Positions 57,301 through 63,106 of a DNA stretch of 64,000 nucleotides are shown here, in pieces (positions within the stretch are counted from its first letter, which is position 1; each line of letters begins with the position of its first letter). The notes under the pieces are model-generated. The model was not told the origin of the DNA. It searched no databases and worked only from the letters and a program-made list of their open reading frames with translations. This DNA is from Flabesymbios commensalis. Taxonomy: Eukaryota > Annelida > Polychaeta > Terebellida > Flabelligeridae. The translations under genes and the position numbers were made by a program. Location: contig OZ024903.1 in the NCBI GenBank assembly GCA_964017125.1, positions 88,199,093 through 88,263,092 on the forward strand. Reading direction: 5' to 3'.

Positions 57301-57773
57301 GAAGTAATGTTATGACAGCAATTTTTAAAATCCATCTTTACAATAGAAATGTTTCATTCTCGCTAATGTCTATGATTTTTTTGCGAAAATTGAAAATGAC
57401 GCATACATTTTCAAAGAAAATTAACACAGCTAACAAAGTAATAAGTAGTCGAATTAATGGATATTGTAAACACATTAAAACACGAGCTATAAGATCTGTG
57501 ATCAATTGCTGAATTGAATTGGAAATACCCATATGATATATATAATTATATGTGAATGATAATCGTAGAACCTTCACCCCACCTCCACAGCTTTATATGT
57601 CAAACAGCCGAGCTCGGCAACTGAATAGACACTGACCCAGCATCAGATTGACACTGGGTGAAGGTCTCTGGCTTTCTAGGGTCAATCTGTTGGATGTAAA
57701 CTCACCAAAGACGTATAAACAGTTCCTGCGATGCCCACCAACAAAATACAACCAGAAACAGGAATTCCGGTAG
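27179..57773 (-). CDS. SLC5A8-like: Sodium-coupled transporter, SLC5 family (SMCT/NIS/SMVT branch), 5'-partial, 13 exons
   Basis: Thirteen minus-strand exons join in frame into 425 residues plus TGA (1,280 nt, all GT/AG). The protein would carry small anions such as monocarboxylates, iodide or vitamins with Na+ across the plasma membrane. Landmarks in order, from memory of human SLC5A8/A5/A6: TGIPVSGCILL (TM5), VIWTDVFQALV (TM6), DRQTLWGLL...AIQRIT (TM7), GCDPYKAGY...VNQLVVYF, PGIVGLFLSAL and GSLSNLSSYLSGL (TM9), AEMDGTLLQAALSI, MIPRLNWK, WIKIGSIIYN (TM12), an extracellular loop with NCT, NIT and NNT glycosylation sites, ISYHFATAF (TM13), and a short cytosolic tail ending DDTCAF. About 150 N-terminal residues (TM1-4) are not found, presumably beyond 64000. 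Where SLC5A8 has GTLST in TM9 this has GSLSN. The exact paralogue is unsettled. Confidence 0.93.
27381..27471. repeat. Foldback element / hairpin in SLC5 intron
   Basis: Inverted arms AAATTCGTCCCCTTGAAGTT ... AACTCAAAAAGGAAGAATTT, with inner arms GAAGGTGTTAAACT / AGTTTAGCCCCTTC, around a short loop. A MITE-like foldback. Confidence 0.6.
28285..28324. repeat. (GTCT)n microsatellite
   Basis: Imperfect GTCTGTCTCTCTGTCTGTCT tract in the intron before the last SLC5 exon. Confidence 0.85.
28711..28796 (-). repeat. CRE/TATA-bearing dispersed repeat, copy 2
   Basis: Reverse-complement orientation: TTTTTTTCACCGAGCTCCC ... CGGTGACGTCACTGCG ... TTTCACAGAAT. Intact TGACGTCA, located between SLC5 exons l and m. 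Confidence 0.7.
29065..29156 (-). CDS. SLC5 exon l, TM13
   Basis: 92 nt (AGCAG|AC ... CCAG|GTGAG). It encodes HGLYHISYHFATAFGVF then CAIVVAVFTSYLP. It aligns with NWYSLSYLYFSTVG. Confidence 0.92.
29998..30084 (-). CDS. SLC5 exon k, extracellular loop
   Basis: 87 nt (TCTAG|TT ... GAAAG|GTAGG). It encodes YKSYVSTTNENITTSIY and ENNTLADQSVE. N-glycosylation sites NIT and NNT fit the TM12-TM13 loop that is glycosylated in SMCTs. Confidence 0.88.
30860..30972 (-). CDS. SLC5 exon j, TM12
   Basis: 113 nt (TGCAG|AG ... GCAC|GTAAG). It encodes STLCGCVAGVGLVLWIK then IGSIIYNVHTEVMDTDITNC, including the first N-glycosylation site (NCT). Confidence 0.92.
31201..31286 (+). repeat. CRE/TATA-bearing dispersed repeat, copy 3
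   Basis: TCTGTGAAACGCAGGGACGT, then CACCCGAAACCGTTTTGAAG, CAACTCGGTGAAAAAC and TTATATAACACCCCCATC. The CRE-like site is altered here (GGACGTCACC). Between SLC5 exons i and j. Confidence 0.7.
31470..31560. repeat. Strong hairpin / foldback element
   Basis: ATTCTTAGCTGTGGAAAAGG ... CCTTTTCCAGAGCTAAGAAT, with an inner CCGAGGTCGG/CCGAGG stem, make a near-perfect palindrome, and the outer flanks (CCCGAGGACCTCTACA / TGCAGAGCTCCGAGA) also pair. MITE-like. Confidence 0.7.
31565..31800. repeat. Dispersed repeat, copy at 51885-52060
   Basis: Shares CCCTCATAATCAACAGCTC, a CCATAGGC...AATAATT(A/G)GTCTG phrase and ATGTAGTGGTCGGACAAA with 51885-52060 in the same orientation. A minus-strand open frame of 91 codons crosses it and is probably incidental. 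Confidence 0.6.
33134..33178. repeat. (TGAA)n microsatellite
   Basis: About eleven tandem TGAA units directly upstream of the 33212-33300 hairpin. Confidence 0.95.
33212..33300. repeat. Short foldback MITE
   Basis: Arms AATTGAAGGGCTCAGTGG + AAAAAAACGAGTCTAAGT and ACTTAGACTCGTTTTTCC + ACTAAGCCTTTCAATT pair almost perfectly over about 35 bp, with a short loop. Confidence 0.8.
33645..33731 (-). CDS. SLC5 exon i, TM11
   Basis: 87 nt, phase 0 (ATCAG|GC ... GGAAG|GTAAG). It encodes AALSIIGCSAPATILVYC and ASCMIPRLNWK. The A-A-L-S-I start and the (I/F)P...NWK end match SMCT1. Confidence 0.93.
33906..33976 (-). CDS. SLC5 exon h, TM10
   Basis: 71 nt (TCTAG|CT ... GCAA|GTGAG). It encodes ILLGTSSFGIALVIAEM and DGTLLQ, matching the GALLQ end of TM10. 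Confidence 0.9.
34786..34898 (-). CDS. SLC5 exon g, TM9 second half and loop
   Basis: 113 nt (TTCAG|TA ... ATAA|GTAGG). It encodes (S)NLSSYLSGLTAMIWIDV then VADKMQHRAEEFKATVTKII. It aligns with [20 protein letters not shown]. The serine-rich helix is the part that, in SGLT structures, contributes to the Na2 site. Confidence 0.9.
34970..35046. repeat. Short inverted repeat
   Basis: GCGGGGATCGACTT ... AAGTCGATCTCCGC, with an inner GACGTTTGTAGACGTC/ GACGTCT palindromic part. It lies just upstream (in gene direction) of SLC5 exon g. Confidence 0.6.
36200..36815. repeat. Tandem repeat, ~145-bp unit, with GGCGGCCATTTTGA cores
   Basis: Four diverged units carry GTGATTGTAAAATTT-like (about 36272, 36417, 36563, 36696), TTTTTGCGCCCACAAAA and CGGCCATTTTGAATTTCAGT blocks. 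The array ends with TCCGGACGCCGGACGC. This tail style is common in marine invertebrate repeats. Confidence 0.7.
37352..37437 (-). CDS. SLC5 exon f, TM9 first half
   Basis: 86 nt (TTCAG|CT ... TGAG|GTGAG). It encodes LVVYFTSELTQIPGIVG then LFLSALICGSL. Matches the LMPYxVxD...PGLPGLF region. Confidence 0.93.
38244..38428 (-). mobile_element. tRNA-derived SINE, minus orientation
   Basis: On the minus strand, GACCGAGAGGTAGCGTG (box A-like) is followed about 20 bp later by GGTTTGAATTTCGAATCC (box B-like). The body AGGGCAGTGTCATCTCAC...ATCCTCAGGAGGTTATCC follows. A diverged partial relative lies at about 27785-27870 (GTGCACATACA, CTCCTGATGGTGGTGAGATG). Confidence 0.6.
38488..38548 (-). repeat. tRNA-like fragment, possible SINE head
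   Basis: On the minus strand GGGCTAAGCACCGCTGCC and GGGGCTCGATTCGCG are spaced like boxes A and B. There is no clean cloverleaf. It directly adjoins the TTCATGAA field. Confidence 0.35.
38545..40300. repeat. Field of TTCATGAA palindromes
   Basis: Over about 1.75 kb, variants of GTTCATGAACT recur every 10-40 bases on both strands, with two poorer gaps (about 39125-39415 and 39725-39950). Within it, 38580-38735 and 38815-38960 are inverted copies of each other. 39420-39715 contains about three direct ~95-130-bp units with the order AAGCTCATAACAAT, CACAGTTCATGAAAC, TGAACTTTCA, CCATGAACCGAATTAA. No coding content. Confidence 0.85.
40470..40775 (+). mobile_element. RTE-like LINE 3' end (or SINE sharing it)
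   Basis: Two tandem copies of a GGATC(T/-)GGATCGTAATCC..ATCATTTCCAAAATG block are followed by GACAGACAGACAAATAAACA and the terminal CCTTTGGCGGAGGTAAT. This order is familiar from RTE-type non-LTR elements in many invertebrates. No reverse transcriptase part is present. Confidence 0.55.
41513..41606. mobile_element. CCCAGCAAAC-family MITE, degraded
   Basis: AACAGCAAACCCC ... GAGACGTTGAGCC ... CTAACGTTGGGCCAGAGCC ... GAATTGCTGGGA. Same layout as 7602-7697, more diverged. Confidence 0.5.
42338..42431 (+). repeat. CRE/TATA-bearing dispersed repeat, copy 4
   Basis: ATTCTGTGAAACGCAGTGACG then TCACAGGAAACACTTTT, GGCTACTCGGTTAAAAC and TTATATAAGTCCCCCTC. Best-preserved copy, with TGACGTCA and TATATAA both intact, about 125 bp downstream of SLC5 exon e's donor. 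Confidence 0.75.
42557..42692 (-). CDS. SLC5 exon e, TM8 and CDP loop
   Basis: 136 nt (TTTAG|AA ... TCAG|GTCGG). It encodes MVLIGGVLQCVVMM, GSIIFGFYALRG, CDPYKAGYMTNVNQ. The CDP...(P/V)xQ loop is shared with SLC5A5/A8/A12. Confidence 0.93.
42839..42979 (-). CDS. SLC5 exon d, TM7
   Basis: 141 nt (CTTAG|CA ... TGAA|GTATG). It encodes TSLSIYDRQTLWGLL, CSGGITWTMLLGC and SPMAIQRITSLPTKAEAV. The Q-R of AIQR matches the NQxxVQR motif. Confidence 0.92.
43350..43413. repeat. Hairpin / foldback element
   Basis: TTGGCTATGAAAGGGTGTA ... TACACCCTTTCATAGACCAA with a ~24-bp loop. MITE-like. Confidence 0.7.
43668..43738 (-). CDS. SLC5 exon c, extracellular loop
   Basis: 71 nt (TTTAG|GG ... TCAA|GTGAG). 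It encodes GIKEAGGLSSIIQANL and KADRFVI. It aligns with the GG(L/F)xxVW...FWNF loop of SMCT-type transporters. Confidence 0.88.
44066..44560. repeat. Tandem repeat, ~52-60-bp unit
   Basis: About nine copies of GACAGATAGGTCCTATCTC then ATTGAACATGTTATC and CAGACTTAACAAA. Some units carry the variant ATATATTTCCTATCTTATTG. One unit near 44155-44200 has extra ATCATTTAACATC repeats. In the intron between SLC5 exons b and c. Confidence 0.9.
45227..45475 (+). repeat. ~250-bp dispersed repeat, inverted copy at 59753-60003
   Basis: Landmarks GTGACCCATCTATAC, GAATCTCATGTCG, GGTACCATTGGACAGC, TGAAATTATCTTGATTCGG and GGCTTCAAAGTCATGGC reappear on the other strand at 59753-60003. A short extra piece of the left part is at about 59478-59530. 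Confidence 0.75.
46595..47160 (+). mobile_element. Degenerate LINE reverse transcriptase, upstream part
   Basis: Traces of the pre-RT and RT region: FKEATEDEVRQMIMKLATS, then DPNTLK followed by traces of the fingers region, a LSAVF-TIDH motif A remnant around 47000, and STVKICGTW near 47100-47120. Many stops and frame changes. It seems to continue at 50290-51300 after two later insertions. Confidence 0.55.
47336..47430. mobile_element. CCCAGCAAAC-family MITE
   Basis: It begins CCCAGCAAACATTGCACAC and contains CCAATGCTGGTTAAATATTG, GCCCCGCAGACGTTG and AACAGCGTTGGGTGAG. The right end is unclear. Confidence 0.55.
47491..50275. mobile_element. 2.8-kb element with terminal inverted repeats around a minisatellite
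   Basis: The left end TAGTCAGGGAAAGTTA at 47491 is the reverse complement of the right end TAACTTTCCCTGACTA at 50275. Similarity continues inward for ~250 bp through ACCTAAAACAAATTC, ATAGGAGG and AAGATGGCCG-type blocks. If the outer TA is the target duplication, this fits TA insertion. The middle carries the 21/63-bp array (48490-49610) and no recognisable transposase. It sits inside the old LINE copy 46595-51300. Confidence 0.75.
48490..49610. repeat. Hierarchical 21-bp / 63-bp minisatellite
   Basis: The basic 21-mer occurs in three alternating versions: AGTGGCTGAGATAACTTTTA(A), AGTGGCTGTGATCACTTCTT(C) and AGTGGCCAAGATCACTTTTG(T). Together they form a 63-bp higher unit repeated over about 1.1 kb with variants. 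Because 21 and 63 are multiples of three, long open frames appear (48668-49048, 48987-49340), but they read as monotonous hydrophobic repeats and I do not call them genes. Confidence 0.9.
50290..51300 (+). mobile_element. Degenerate LINE reverse transcriptase, downstream part
   Basis: Traces of motif B (VPQGSLLGPFLFT at about 50395-50435), a YLPTTHR-type remnant of the catalytic YADDT block near 50500, RLKLNDDKTEFVV at about 50850, then KYKVMLLTF and a FGNR...EHS tail by 51290. Several frame changes. It follows in order from the 46595-47160 part. A dispersed repeat is inserted at about 50685-50830. Confidence 0.6.
51885..52060. repeat. Dispersed repeat, partner of 31565-31800
   Basis: GATCCCTCATAATCAACAGC, TACCATAGGCATACC, AATGTAGTGGTCGGACAAA. 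Same orientation as the other copy. Confidence 0.6.
52306..52446. repeat. Two-copy tandem duplication, ~80-bp unit
   Basis: TTTCGGTTTCTTCAAGTATA ... TAAA(T/-)ACGTTTATCAGTAT ... ATAAAGT(G/A)GTTTT occurs twice, at about 52308 and 52388. It lies just downstream of SLC5 exon b. Confidence 0.75.
52572..52652 (-). CDS. SLC5 exon b, TM6
   Basis: 81 nt, phase 0 on both sides (TCTAG|GG ... ACAA|GTAAG). It encodes GGFRGVIWTDVFQALV and GIVISLLMGQ; WTDVFQ is a hallmark of the SLC5 family. Confidence 0.93.
52714..53040. repeat. 22-bp minisatellite next to SLC5 exon b
   Basis: About fifteen units of TTGTGGTACATTGCATTGTG + CT, with variants such as GATTTGTGGAATATTGCATT, begin some 60 bp upstream (in gene direction) of exon b. 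The last unit runs into a small palindrome (GGTCCACCATGCGATTATAC). Open frames on both strands through it are by-products of the repeat. Confidence 0.92.
53890..54080. repeat. Dispersed repeat with inner palindrome
   Basis: GGCATGTCTAGGG ... CCCCTAGGCATGCCCAGAAC is an inverted pair, followed by GAACCCACCAGG and CTCACATCAACATCTGTACA. The same phrases appear on the other strand at about 50685-50830 and partly at 19095-19190. Confidence 0.55.
54818..55010. repeat. 17-bp minisatellite
   Basis: About eleven units of GACAGGTC(T/G)(A/T)TATTC(C/T)G. The frame through it (54797-55015) is a repeat by-product. Confidence 0.9.
55990..56420. repeat. Inverted repeat region rich in AAAGCGCACC / GGTGCGCTTT
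   Basis: CCTAAAGCGCACCACC at about 56090 pairs with GGAGGTGCGCTTTAGG at about 56309. Further copies are GCGCAAAGCGCACCCC (about 55997) and GGGGGTGCGCTTTG (about 56370). A related GGGGGTGCGCTTAAGG follows at 56565. Confidence 0.6.
56694..56836. mobile_element. MITE with GGGGCTCGTTTCA ends
   Basis: It begins GGGGCTCGTTTCACTC and ends TGAAACGAGCCCC; inner TTAACTTCATTTACCATTAA also partly pairs. About 143 bp. It is placed beside, or inside, a CCCAGCAAAC-type repeat. Confidence 0.7.
56838..56945. mobile_element. CCCAGCAAAC-family repeat, degraded
   Basis: GACCCAGTGTTGGAGTAG, TTGGGCCAGCGTCGTAGACG and GCGACACTGGCCCACCATTG follow the family's internal order. The ends are not preserved. Confidence 0.45.
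57706..57773 (-). CDS. SLC5 exon a (first visible), TM5
   Basis: 68 nt, TTCAG|CT ... TTTG|GTGAG. It encodes TGIPVSGCILLVGIAG and TVYTSL; two bases complete a codon from a missing upstream exon. Matches the ATGIVCTFYCTLGG region of SLC5A8. Confidence 0.88.
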
Positions 57774-57949
57774 CTGAACACAAAAACATTACATTAGCAT
57801 ATATGAAAATATCATAAAAACTCTAGATTAGTTAATAATAATTATTCATCTGGTGTGGCGCTCGGCAATATAAACACAACTTTATTAGGCTCACATGTAC
57901 ATAGAGCACACGGTGCGGGCCCATGCACCCGCAAGGCATATATCGCGGT

Positions 57950-58210
57950 TATGAATAACTTCACCCTCATTTAAGGGCATGAATGTATTTCTGGGATCAT
58001 CAGTTATCTATTGAGTACAATATGTGATCAAAATCAGGCACATAATCAGGTACACAATCAGGCACACATTATATAGGGGTCATAAATAACTTTACAAATT
58101 TTGATCGGATTTAAGGGCATTTAAGGGCATTGATGGATTTCTGGCATTATCAGCTATGTCGAGTACAAAATAAATGGACATTGTGTGATAAATCAGGCAC
58201 ACAATGTCAA
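57950..58210. repeat. Two-copy tandem duplication, ~130-bp unit
   Basis: ATGAATAACTTCACCCTC...TTTAAGGGCATGAATG..TTTCTGG...ATCAG..ATC...GAGTACAATA is repeated from about 58080 as ATAAATAACTTTAC...TTTAAGGGCATTGATGG, CTGGCATTATCAG and GAGTACAAAA. Inside are short AATCAGGCACA repeats. Confidence 0.6.
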
Positions 58211-58335
58211 TACTCAAAACTGACTGCTTCCTCCTATATTTTTGCCAATGTGATTTACATATTTATGCCCTCCCGGACATCTTGCAGCAATTTGTCTTCC
58301 CAAACAGCTTACAAATTTGACAATGTAGACAATAG

Positions 58336-58533
58336 GCCCATTCGAGTGGTTGTTTTCGTCATCGGCGTTTTTTCGTTTTGTTATTATCTTACCCGATTGG
58401 CTTTTTGATTTTTTTCCGTCGCCGACGAAACGAGAAAGGGAACATTCACCGTCAATTTTTTATTTAATAACCTTTGACCTATGACCTTTTTGATGAAAAA
58501 ACGTCGATGACGAAAACAGCCACTCGAATGGGC
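58336..58533. mobile_element. ~200-bp MITE with GCCCATTCGAGTGG ends
   Basis: Left GCCCATTCGAGTGGTTGTTT + TCGTCATCGGCGTTTTTTC and right GAAAAAACGTCGATGACGAAA + ACAGCCACTCGAATGGGC are ~40-bp inverted repeats with two mismatches. No transposase. The centre is AT-rich with a Tn-like TTTGACCTATGACC phrase. Confidence 0.85.
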
Positions 58534-61500
58534 TGATATTTAGAATGATTACTTCCCAAAAATTGCGGACTTTCGCTGCATAAACAATCTACTCTGAAAA
58601 CCGGCGGCATCATTGAGTTGTGGAAATTATGCATGTCGAATTATTCTTAACAATATTTCACCTGATGCCATACTTTTTGTTTTTTTAAACGCACAATTGA
58701 AAATAGCCGTTATAATATCTTCCTCGATATTTAAGATAGAGACTTGATTTTTTCACAAAAAAAACATATGTTTTCAGTGTCAAGGAATACAATAAAATAC
58801 AAGAAAACTTCGTTATTATTCTTGTGCAAAATTCAAAATGGCCGCTATTAAATGACTGATGTTACCATATAGGCTCTATGTGTAATATAAGCAAAACGGG
58901 TGTTAACTCACCCAAACAAGTAGGTCAGGTTGAATTACGCCGGTGTAATATGTTGTGGGATATAGAAGTTATATGGGATTTCTAAATGAACAAATGGACG
59001 TACAAGAGTGCATGCCTATAACTATTCACATATGCCTGAACTGCATGTGCACTTCAAGACAGTGGCCTTACAAGGTGAATTTAAGGCTATTTCCATGACT
59101 ATGTCTGCACATCAGCTTTAAATTTCAAGAAGTGAACTTACTTATTCTTATCCTTCAGCGAATCAAACATTTATCTGGCCAAAATATTATGTCAATTATA
59201 ATAAATAATAATAATAATAATATGCGATTTTTCCATTTTCGAATGTCCATTGTAATATAGGCCTAACAATAATGATGTAAGAGATTAGTCCATGGTACTC
59301 CTAGAAACATAAAACAACAAATTACTTGTCGTTAGTTACCAATGCAATAACAATGACGGTAGGCCCCTATATAAATTCATGATTAACCAGCAATCCACAT
59401 ACCTTTCGCTTATTTAAATATTTAAACATGTCATTAAGTAGCGGCTGTGTATATCTAATAATCACCTGCAGCATAAATGTGACCCGTCCGCACAAAATGA
59501 ATCGCATGTCGGCCTCCCACAAGTTGAAATAATGGTCTATATGCAAGATATGGGATAAAAATAGCGATTTGTTTCTCAAATATTGATACCTTCAAGCCTG
59601 GAATTGTCATTTCAAGGCCAGAAATGGGTTCTACACCCCAAAATTAGTCAGAAATGACATAGCATACATAGCAACCTGGGCTATAGGAATCAATCATAAA
59701 AAATACATACAATTTATCAGATTTGGCTGAAAAATCTGTTTGGATATAAGGAGCATTTTTTTAATATAAAAAACTTACAATCATTTTTTTGGCCATGACT
59801 TTGAAGCCAATTTTCCCCATTTTTAATTTTTGAAATATTGAACCATTCGTGTCACTCCAATGATCATAACTCAGCTCCCAATCAAGATAATTTCATGTTC
59901 TTGGTGTCATATTAAAGCTCCAGCGTCGTGCTATCAAATGGTACAATAAACTCCATATTGTATTTTTCCTACATGAGACTCATTATATTGTACAGATGGG
60001 TCACTAATACACCAGGTTAACGACTAGGTCATACCATACCATCCTGATAATGGTATACATTTCTCAATCCGACAATACCATGTATACATTATTAGTTTGT
60101 TATACATTCTTCAACAAAAAAGTGTATACGCCAGTCGCCAGATTGTATGTTTTTGTTACCTTTTACAATTGGCAAAGTTTGATACATCAACATGATCAAA
60201 GTATTATTAATTTATTAAAATATATATGATAATGCAATAAATGAGGCTTATGTGGGAATGAAAATTTAAAACCCCGATTGTAATATATTTTTGTATGTAT
60301 TCATATATTATGAGAGATATATATTGCTAATATTACAATATTGTTTGCTAGCATGCAACCGTACACCATGTCTTCATGCAACCTTACACTCGTCAAATTC
60401 TGGCATGTATGCAACCTTTATGGCTGTACACTCGTTCGTGGCATTTTTTTATTAATTATTCAATATTTTAAGTGTCAACAAATTTGATTGAGCTACTAAA
60501 TCATGTATCAAGTACGGATGGTGATAACTTTATGTTTGATTAATCACAACACTCCTATTTTCCTTATATTGATACAGAAAGAGCTTAAATATCTATAATT
60601 TTTTATAGAGTCTTAATTTTTTGTTTGATTTAACTGTTTTGTGCATGATAGGCTATGTCACCGGCATTTCTCAGCTGTTTATCAAGGTATCGCAATCACG
60701 GATGCATTCAATAAACCTTCACATTACATTTTGTATAAATTTACAGATTTACATGATTCACAAATAAAATGTTTACTTCAATAAATTGTTAAATTGTGCC
60801 GTCTGCTACCGGAAGTGACACGCAACAGTGTACATGGTCTTACCACCCTAAATCCGGCCAAGTGTCTACTAATAAAGGAATCATAACACAAAATATTTTA
60901 AATGCTTCTGTTCTAACCTCCGTTGAATTAAAAAAAATATATAAACAGGCTATAATTTTGAGAATATTTAATAAACACACTTTGTTTCCGTCATGCAGGA
61001 TATCAGATATAACCGTTTCATGATAATCTCGCAGGGGTACAGTGGGTTAAAAGGATGTGTGTCTGGTGTGTAACAGAGGGTAAGAATTAGAGCTAATTTT
61101 GAGCTGTTCTGACGTTTATACACGTCATGGACTGTAGCTCAAAATCTGTCTGGTTACCAAACATATATCGGACCTGTTTTTGAAAAAGGACAGATCAGGT
61201 TTTGTCATGTTATGTGACACAATATGTGGATATTGTCGAAAAGGAGTGAAATCGGCCCATGGAATTGAGGCAGTTTACATGTGTTTCAATGGGAGCGGCA
61301 TTTGGGGTGGTGAGACCACATACCTACATGCAACGATTACGTCTATACACAGTGTACACAGTCAGTCAGAGACTGCAAACCGTCTTAGTGTATTCGACAG
61401 ACGCAGACGCGACATGTGTGTATTCCGCAGACATGTGAATTCGGCCGATGGGTGTGAGCTATTCGGCATTTTGGGCTCGACATGAATTGCAAAAGGAAAT

Positions 61501-61549
61501 CTTCTTCACAAGGTTCAGCTGCATCTTTTTGGCAAAGTAGTGTATAGGG
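58534..61549. other. No gene supported; probable upstream intron of the SLC5 gene
   Basis: I searched for further SLC5 exons (TM1-4) on the minus strand and found none with both splice sites and family motifs. The stretch includes AAAATGGCCGC (58848), the inverted dispersed repeat at 59753-60003, and short unrecognised plus-strand frames at 60796-61023 and 61180-61485. Confidence 0.4.
59753..60003 (-). repeat. Dispersed repeat, inverted partner of 45227-45475
   Basis: AACTTACAATCATTTTTTTG, GCCATGACTTTGAAGCC, AATTTCATGTTCTTGG, AAATGGTACAATAAAC and CAGATGGGTCAC follow the reverse-complement order of 45227-45475, with moderate divergence. Confidence 0.75.
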
Positions 61550-61880
61550 TAGTTGGGGTATATTCCGGGAGGAAGGAGTAGACTCCGATAGGGTTGAATA
61601 TAGAAGTGGTAGATTCCGAAAGGGTTCCATCTAGATGATTTAAAAGGGGTATATTGTGGGAGGGAGGGTATATTCTGGAAGGGTCGCATATATATTTTTA
61701 AAAGAGGGGGGGTGTATTATTGGAGGGGCGGTTAGACTCTGGGAGCATTGCAAATAGTAGTGGAAAGGGAGATATATTCTGGAAGGCAGGGGTAGATTCT
61801 GAAAGGGTCGCATATAGATGTTCAAAAGGGGTATATTCTGGGAGGGATGTGTACATTCTTGGAACATCGCATATATTAGT
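61550..61880. repeat. Tandem repeat, ~55-60-bp unit (GGTATATTCTGGGAGG)
   Basis: About six degenerate units combine GGGTATATTC(C/T)GGGAGG, GTAGA(T/C)TC(T/C)GAAAGGG and CGCATATAGATGTTCAAAAG. The minus-strand open frames across it (for example 61640-61924) are by-products. Confidence 0.75.
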
Positions 61881-61886
61881 GTAAGT

Positions 61887-62720
61887 CTTGTATTGATGAC
61901 CACAGTACTAGTAAACTGGGCCATAAGCTTGTTAATTTACTCGACCACTTTAATTTGTCTCAGTTAATATATAAACCAACCAGAAACGAAAATATTTCAG
62001 ATCTCATAATCACTGACTCGCCTGGCTTTTTCACTGACGTTGACATTTTAGACTCTATATCTGGTCTAGATCACAGTATGATATATGGTAGTTTGTCTAT
62101 ACAATATCCTAAACGTCTACATATTAATAGAATAACATGGCTTTACGATCAAGGTAATTTTGTTTTGTTTAATAATATGTTACTGGCAATTGACTGGGAT
62201 AATTTTTTTTATTGTTAATAACGATATAAATATTGCTTGTGAAAAATTTACTGAAATGTTAGTGTCAATAGCTCAAAAATGTATTCCACAGAAGGATATA
62301 TTGGTGAGACCTCGTGACAAACCAGGCATGACGACAGCAATTAGAAAACTATTTAGGCAGTGTAAAAGGTTACATAAGAAGGCCACGCGGACAGGCAGAG
62401 CAGATCACTTTGAACAGTTTAGAGACAAACGGCGAAAAGCTAAATAGTCAGGGAGCACCTGGAATCCCGTGTGAATTTAGTGGTGAAAGCAAACCAGTCA
62501 CTTAGTTTGCTAAAGTGGACCCCAAAGAACATAAAAAAACTTGTTGGCAGTCTGAAATCCAAGTGGTACATTTTTGGTGGAGTGTTAAAAAACGGGCTAA
62601 TTTATACTTAATTGTCTTTTCCAGCAGTGAAAGTTTGTTTATTTGTAGGAATAGAAATCTTCAAATCAGTCGATTTTTGCATAGGAAAAAAATAACATCT
62701 GAATATCCTTTTTAAACACT
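61887..62720 (+). mobile_element. LINE endonuclease-domain fragment, degraded
   Basis: Open pieces read KLVNLLDHFNLSQLIYKPTR then NENISDLIITDSPGFF and SGLDHSMIYGSLSI. This is the C-terminal part of an APE-type endonuclease as found in CR1/L2/jockey-like LINEs (the LxDLIxT...S-DHS pattern; here SGLDHS). A second frame from 62210 gives NNDINIACEKFTEMLVSIAQ, KCIPQKDILVRPRDKPGM and LFRQCKRLHKKATRTG, the linker before the reverse transcriptase. At least one frameshift near 62215. No reverse transcriptase core. Confidence 0.75.
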
Positions 62721-63106
62721 ATGGTGCTATACAGCCATTATTTGAATGTGATACTGATAAAAAACAAACAAATTTACTCCAGCGGAGTACTGTTTTCAAA
62801 AAAACAACATAAACCGATTGAAGCATATTCAACTTAAACATGTTTAACTCTGCACAAGTCCATTTACATGACTGGGCATATACTAGATATATAGGCCTAT
62901 ATCACAAATAGAGCCTATTACATATGAAATTGATGAGTAAGAGAATATAGTCATCGTCACTTAATCGGTTTCAGATAGCGATGGGCAAAATTGAATGAAA
63001 ACTAATTTATTTCAATGAGCAAAGTATATCACTGTTAGCTACTGCATCGTCTGTCTATTGATCAAATGTCTTCTTGTGGAGTATCTACCAGACAGGTCAT
63101 ACACAA
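62721..63106. other. No gene seen
   Basis: Unique-looking AT-rich sequence between the LINE fragment and the second FEN-like gene copy. It does not resemble the inverted repeats at 17877 or 22844. Confidence 0.4.
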
